64,000 bases of DNA from Bacteroidota bacterium (GTDB lineage: Bacteria; Bacteroidota; Bacteroidia; AKYH767-A; OLB10). The translations under genes and the position numbers were made by a program. Shown here piece by piece: positions 59,739 through 64,000 of this stretch; the stretch's first letter is position 1; every line of letters starts with the position of its first letter. The notes under the pieces were generated by a model. That model worked only from the letters and a program-made list of their open reading frames with translations, had not been told where the DNA came from and made no database searches. Location of the stretch: contig JADKFV010000029.1 of NCBI GenBank assembly GCA_016717325.1, positions 6,627-70,626 on the forward strand, in the 5' to 3' direction.

Positions 59739-61179
59739 ATGAGAATGAAATCAAACAGAGATATAGAATCATTCATTAAAGAATTTGTCAAAGATTTGGC
59801 AGAGAACAATGTTGCAGTTTTTGCAGGTGCTGGAATGTCAAAGTCAGCAGGGTTTGTCAACTGGGCAGATTTGTTGCGAGACATTGCGACTGAATTAGGG
59901 TTAAGCGTTGACAAGGAACACGATTTAATTTCGCTTGCACAGTATCATGTAAATGAAAACAGAGGTAAAGCAAGAATCAATAAAAAAATCTTGAAAATTT
60001 GCACAAGAAGCAGAAGCAACAGAGAACCATAAAATCTTAGCCCGACTTCCAGTAATAACTTTTTGGACAACGAACTATGATACTCTCATTGAAGATTCTT
60101 TAAAAGCGGCAAACAAAGTAGTTGACATTAAACACCAAGTAAAACAGTTAGCGAACACAAGACCGAAAAGAGATGTAGTAATTTATAAAATGCACGGAGA
60201 TGTTCACCACCCTGCTGATGCTATCATTACAAAGGAACAATATGAATCTTATTACAAAACTCATGAATCATTTGTTACTACTTTAAGCGGAGACCTAATT
60301 TCAAAAACTTTTCTTTTCATTGGGTTCAGTTTCACTGACCCCAATCTTGATTATGTTTTGAGCAGATTAAATATTCAATTCGGAGAGGACAGCAGACAAC
60401 ATTATTGCTTCATCAAGAAACAAAGCAAAGGCAAAGACGATGAAGAAATTTTCAAATACAATTTGAGAAAGCAAGAGTTAATGATTAACGACTTGATGCG
60501 GTATAAAATAAAAGCCATTTTAGTTGAGGAGTATTCAGACATCACAGAAATTTTAAAAGAAATAGAAAGACGATACAGAAAGAAAACCGTTTTCATTTCA
60601 GGTAGTGCAGAAGAATATGGAGCATGGAATAGAAATGAAGCACAAAGTTTTATTCACTCATTAAGTAGAGGTATTGTTTCGGCAGATTTTAGAATTGTAA
60701 ATGGTTTTGGTTGGGGAGTTGGTAGTGCTGTTATCAATGGTGCGTTAGAAGCAGTTTACGAAAGACCCGACAGGTATTCAGAAGACCAACTAATCATGAG
60801 ACCGTTTCCACAATTTGAAACAGGCGAAAAAAAATTGCCTGACCTTTGGGAAGAATACAGACAAAGAATGATTTCATTGGCTGGCATTGCAGTATTTATC
60901 TTCGGAAACAAAAATGATGGAAAAGGAAATATCATTTCAGCAAACGGAGTAAAGAGAGAATTTGAAATTGCAATTTCGCAAGGACTAATTCCTATTCCAA
61001 TTGCAGCAACAGGATATGTCACACGAGAAATTTTTGATGAAATATTAAAAGCACCTGAAAAATTTTATGAAGGAATGGACTGGATAATTCCAATCATTAA
61101 AGAATTAGCTTCTGACAAATTACCAGCACAGGAAATAATTAAAAGAGTAATCACAATAATTCAAACAATAAATAAATAA
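59739..61179 (+). CDS. thsA: ThsA-like SIR2-SLOG NADase effector, frameshifted
   Basis: In Thoeris, ThsA degrades NAD when it senses a TIR-made cyclic ADPR signal through its SLOG domain. The SIR2 domain: VAVFAGAGMSKSAGFVNWADLL, TFWTTNYDTLIE (60050 on), YKMHGD (catalytic His) and FLFIGFSFTDPNLDYVLSRL. SLOG: KKTVFISGSAEEYGAWNRNEAQSFI and FRIVNGFGWGVGSAVINGALE, then AGIAVFIFGNK and GVKREFEIAISQGLIPIPI. One A near 59995-59999 is surplus; without it the protein is about 479 residues, the usual size. The following ThsB-like gene starts 14 bases after the stop. Confidence 0.87.
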
Positions 61180-61183
61180 CACT

Positions 61184-61674
61184 ATGGCAAGAAGAGCATT
61201 CTTTAGCTTCCACTACGAAAACGATGTGTGGAGAGCAAATGTTGTAAGAAACAGTTGGGTCACAAAACCTGGTAGCGAAGCAGCGGGATTTGTTGATGCA
61301 GCAGATTTTGAAGAAGTAAAAAAAGAGGAGATGGTGCAATCAAACGATGGATTGAAAAACAGTTGGATGGAACTTCTGTAACGGTAGTTCTCATTGGCTC
61401 TCAAACAAACCAGCGTGAGTATGTAAAATTTGAACTTTCTAAAAGCTATGAAAAAGGGAATGGTCTTTTAGGAATCTACATTCACCAAATAAAAGATAGA
61501 AACGGAAATACTTCTGCAAAAGGGTCAAATCATTTTGGCGAAATTGGTAAAGACAGAAGTGGCAATCCAGTTTATTTTAGTTCAGCTTACAAAACCTATG
61601 ATTGGGTTGACAATGACGGTTACAATAATTTAGGCGATTGGATAAAACAAGCAGCAGCCGATGCTGGCAAATAA
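61184..61674 (+). CDS. thsB: ThsB-like TIR-domain protein (DUF1863), copy 1, frameshifted
   Basis: About 163 residues once one A is added to the run at 61318-61324 (frame becomes VKKRGDGAIKRWIEKQLDGTSVTVVLIGS). It starts MARRAFFSFHYENDVWRANVVRNSW, the signature of MTH538/ThsB TIR-like proteins, and continues with YVKFELSKSYEKGNGLLGIYIHQIKD and YDWVDNDGYNNLGDWIKQAAADAGK. In Thoeris, ThsB detects infection and makes the signal that activates ThsA. It directly follows thsA. The family call is strong; signal chemistry is inferred. Confidence 0.87.
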
Positions 61675-61680
61675 ATAATC

Positions 61681-62495
61681 ATGACGATTACAGAGTTAAA
61701 GCAAGTATACGAAAATAGATTACCTCTTTTCAAGAGAGTAATTGAAAATTCTATTGAAGCTATTGAACTCTTTTTAGATGAACATAAAATTTTACACTTA
61801 GGAGTTTCAGGAAGAATCAAAACATTTGAATCATTCTTTGAAAAGGTTGAAAGGAAAAAGTATTCAGAACCGTTTGAACAAAACGAAGATTTTTGTGGAA
61901 TTAGAATAATCGTTTTTTACCCAAAAGATATTGAAGCTATTCAAGAAATAATTGACACTGAATTTGACTTACAAGATTCATTTGACAAAATTGACGACCT
62001 TGAAATAAATGAGTTTGGTTACAGGTCAAAGCACTCAATCGTTAAAATAAAAACGAATGGTTGGCATCACCCAACTATAGAAAATTAGAAGGTCTGAAAA
62101 TTGAAATTCAAGTAAGAACTATTTTGATGCATGCTTGGGCTGAAATAGAACACAAACTTGCTTACAAGAATGAAAATCAAATTTCAAAGGAAGTGAAAAG
62201 ACAGTTGGCTATTATCAGTGCTCAATTGGAGGGAACTGATAAGCAGTTTCAATTATTAAAAGACAGCATTGAAAACTATAAAGACGAAATCAAACTCCAA
62301 GTTGAAATTAGTGATAAGGTTTCTAACAAAATGGAATTGAATTTTGATAGTGTTACCGCTTTGCTTGATTATTACTTTCCCGATTTTCCAAACAACCAAA
62401 AGTCAGCAACGAGTGTTTTAGACCGTTTGGTTAGCAGTAATTATACTTTGGAACGAGTTGAAGAATTATTAAAAAAATCAGACCTTTCGTTTTGA
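61681..62495 (+). CDS. RelA/SpoT-type nucleotide synthetase domain protein, frameshifted
   Basis: About 271 residues, read across a missing A in the run at 62049-62053 (VKIKNEWLASPNYRKLEGLK). Alarmone-synthetase pieces: LGVSGRIKTFESFFEKVERKKY (substrate loop), NEDFCGIRIIVFY (motif usually DxxGxR), NEFGYRSKHSIV (GYxSxH), and IEIQVRTILMHAWAEIEHKLAYK. The C-terminal ~95 residues are helical. The arrangement is that of small alarmone synthetases or toxic SAS proteins. It starts six bases after thsB copy 1. The DxxGxR aspartate and neighbouring residues differ (EDFCGIR), so its product (ppGpp, ppApp or other) cannot be stated. Confidence 0.82.
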
Positions 62496-62668
62496 GATTA
62501 ACAGTGAAATTTTCCCAAGAAAGAACTTCGCCTTACACAGAACTATTCTTGATTATGATAGATATTTTTGATTCATACGATTCCAGTTCCACTGTCATAT
62601 ATTCAGAATCAAGAATGAAGGTAGTTGAAAAATTCAAGGAACAAATTTCTGCATCAAACAATAAATAG
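62492..62668 (+). CDS. Small ORF between the synthetase and the second ThsB gene
   Basis: A 58-residue frame starting with TTG at 62492 (or GTG at 62504, 54 residues), overlapping the synthetase stop (TTGA). It reads KFSQERTSPYTELFLIMIDIF, then SSSTVIYSESRMK. Evidence for being real: position in a tightly packed operon, a coupled start, and a stop nine bases before the next gene. It could be an antitoxin to the synthetase, or an artefact of a further frameshift. No family recognised. Confidence 0.35.
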   Translation: MRLTVKFSQERTSPYTELFLIMIDIFDSYDSSSTVIYSESRMKVVEKFKEQISASNNK

Positions 62669-62677
62669 AAAGAGTAA

Positions 62678-63301
62678 ATGGCAAGGTTTGTATTTTTTAG
62701 TTTCGCTTATGACGATGTGAAGAACTTCAAAGTAAATGTTGTTCGGCACAGTTGGTTAATTAATAAAAGTGAAGAAACTTTTACTGATGGTTCTATTTGG
62801 GAAAAAGAAAAAACCAAAGGAGTAACTGCAATAATGAAACTTATTGAGAACGGTTTGAATAAAACATCTGTAACAGCAATTCTCATTGGCGAAGAAACTG
62901 CAAACAGGCGTTGGGTGAATTATGAAATCATAAAAAGTTTTGACAGGGGAAACGGAATTTTAGGAATTCACATAAACAGAATAAGAGGTAAGCACCAAGC
63001 AATTTCAGCAAGAGGACAAAATCCACTTGACCGGCTTTCATTTCAAATTTCAGAATATGGAAAGAAAATTCGCTTTTACGAATTGATAAATCGCAAGTGG
63101 GTTGTTTACGCTGACCTACCAGAAATAAACAATAAGAAATCAAATACACTTTACTTTGAGAATAGTTTTTGGAGAGGCAATGACTTTGGAAAGTCCTTTC
63201 GTTTTTCTGAAAAATTCAGCACTTATTGTTGGATAATGGATGATGGACACAATGAGTTTTCTTCATGGGTAGAGGAAGCGGCAGAGGAAGCAGGACGATA
63301 A
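62678..63301 (+). CDS. thsB2: ThsB-like TIR-domain protein (DUF1863), copy 2
   Basis: A 207-residue second ThsB-like protein beginning MARFVFFSFAYDDVKNFKVNVVRHSW. It shares ATSVTAILIGEETANRRWVNYEIIKSFDRGNGILGIHINRI with copy 1 in layout, then has an insertion (residues ~115-175) absent from copy 1 before the shared YCWIMDDGHNEFSSWVEEAAEEAGR ending. Divergent ThsB copies are common in Thoeris, where each is thought to sense different phage. Intact frame. Confidence 0.88.
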   Translation: MARFVFFSFAYDDVKNFKVNVVRHSWLINKSEETFTDGSIWEKEKTKGVTAIMKLIENGLNKTSVTAILIGEETANRRWVNYEIIKSFDRGNGILGIHINRIRGKHQAISARGQNPLDRLSFQISEYGKKIRFYELINRKWVVYADLPEINNKKSNTLYFENSFWRGNDFGKSFRFSEKFSTYCWIMDDGHNEFSSWVEEAAEEAGR

Positions 63302-63337
63302 CTATAAAACACTAACAAGTAAAATACTATCTGAATA

Positions 63338-64000
63338 ATGCCTGACATTACACCAATTAAAAACAAACAAGATTTAGGAATTGCAAGACCGCAGTGGGTT
63401 AGGATAATGGTCTTTCAATTAGAAACTACTTTATCAGACTGGAAAAAGGAAAATGGATTGTATTATCCAAATAATATTGAAAAGTTCAAGACGATAATAA
63501 AATCTGTTTTGAAAAAAGCAGAAACCGAAAAAGTAAATCTCCTTGTGTTTCCTGAATTGTCAATACCCAAAGAGTGTATCAAAACAATAAAAGAATGGTC
63601 AAACAAAAACGAGATAATAATTATTGCAGGAAGTCATCAATGATAAAGACAATAAAAAACAAAACCATTTCCAAATGTCCCGTCATATTCAAAAATCAAG
63701 TTTTCTACACTGAAAAAATAAACCCTACCAGCAGAAAGAAGTTCTTTGCCAAACCAGGACTAGTCAAGGACAAGGTGTTTATGTTTTGAAAACTCCCCTA
63801 TTGGCAACTTTGCAGTTTTGATTTGCTCTGACAATTTAATGATACCAGCCAAGGATTTAATTAAGAGTGAGAAATTAGATTTTTGGATTGTTCCTTCATT
63901 TCAAAAAGATTCAGACTGGCATTACAGGAGGATGACATCAGATGTTGAAGACACACGACATTCCCGATATATCATTTATGCAAATAACAAACTTGATGGT
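63338..64000 (+). CDS. Nitrilase-superfamily (carbon-nitrogen hydrolase) protein, partial and frameshifted
   Basis: The frame begins MPDITPIKNKQDLG. The nitrilase E is in LLVFPELSIPKECIK (~80), the Lys region is probably VFYTEKINP, and the Cys is in FAVLICSDNLMIP near 63830; a histidine-arginine stretch DWHYRRMTSDVEDTRHSRY precedes the end. At least three shifts (near 63643, 63680 and 63785) break the frame, and the gene runs past the window end, so length is unknown. It lies 36 bases after thsB copy 2 on the same strand and so looks like part of the operon. Substrate unknown. Confidence 0.7.

Overview
The window looks like a chromosomal segment of a low-GC member of the Bacteroidota. Evidence: many secreted proteins end in type IX secretion (T9SS) sorting domains; there is a SusC-like TonB-dependent receptor, a split BT_3928-type DoxX/thioredoxin protein and DUF1573 proteins; and TAnnTTTG-type -7 boxes precede many genes. 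MqnE implies the futalosine route to menaquinone. I cannot fix the genus. No rRNA, tRNA or CRISPR array was recognised.

Layout. 1-3.2 kb: a decayed restriction-modification remnant (enzyme tail, Bro-N protein, truncated RhuM protein), a zinc-ribbon gene, and an isolated accessory gene next to an attC-like palindrome. 3.2-12.9 kb: housekeeping genes (pyrR-pyrB, DoxX/thioredoxin, folP, a Cas4-like DUF2779 nuclease, an RlmI-like methyltransferase, a TauE/SafE permease, pabA/trpG, ridA). 13-37.8 kb: secreted T9SS proteins (CotH, M43 protease, three others), priA, mqnE, a universal stress protein, two DUF1573 genes, a polyphosphate cluster (sixA-ppk1-ppx), a TonB receptor and a PhoB/PhoR-like pair. 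38-48 kb: a C25-like secreted protein, then an inorganic-carbon operon (SulP, beta carbonic anhydrase, DabA, DabB), then a decayed second copy of the C25-like gene, so the carbon module sits between direct repeats. 48-54.6 kb: an AlkP-superfamily enzyme, DUF4241, an amidohydrolase, pcm and an N-terminally truncated Gfo/Idh oxidoreductase.

54.9-64 kb is an accessory region that looks like an array of integron-type gene cassettes. Two long imperfect palindromes with TAAC and GTTA ends (attC-like) separate an HNH endonuclease, a secreted MACPF protein carrying a phage tail-collar-like C-terminus, and a defence operon. An IS1182-like element has inserted into the first palindrome with an ACGT target duplication. 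The defence operon reads SIR2-SLOG (ThsA-like), TIR-like (ThsB), RelA/SpoT-type synthetase, a small ORF, a second ThsB, then a nitrilase-fold protein cut by the window end. This is the core of Thoeris with two ThsB proteins plus an alarmone-synthetase-like and a nitrilase-like gene. It is the most interesting system here.

Caution: about two dozen genes, core ones included (priA, mqnE, ppx, dabA), are broken by single-base indels, mostly in homopolymers, and reading across the shift restores a normal protein each time. I read this as residual long-read assembly error and annotate these genes as single CDS with the shift noted. Coordinates for split genes span the reconstructed gene.
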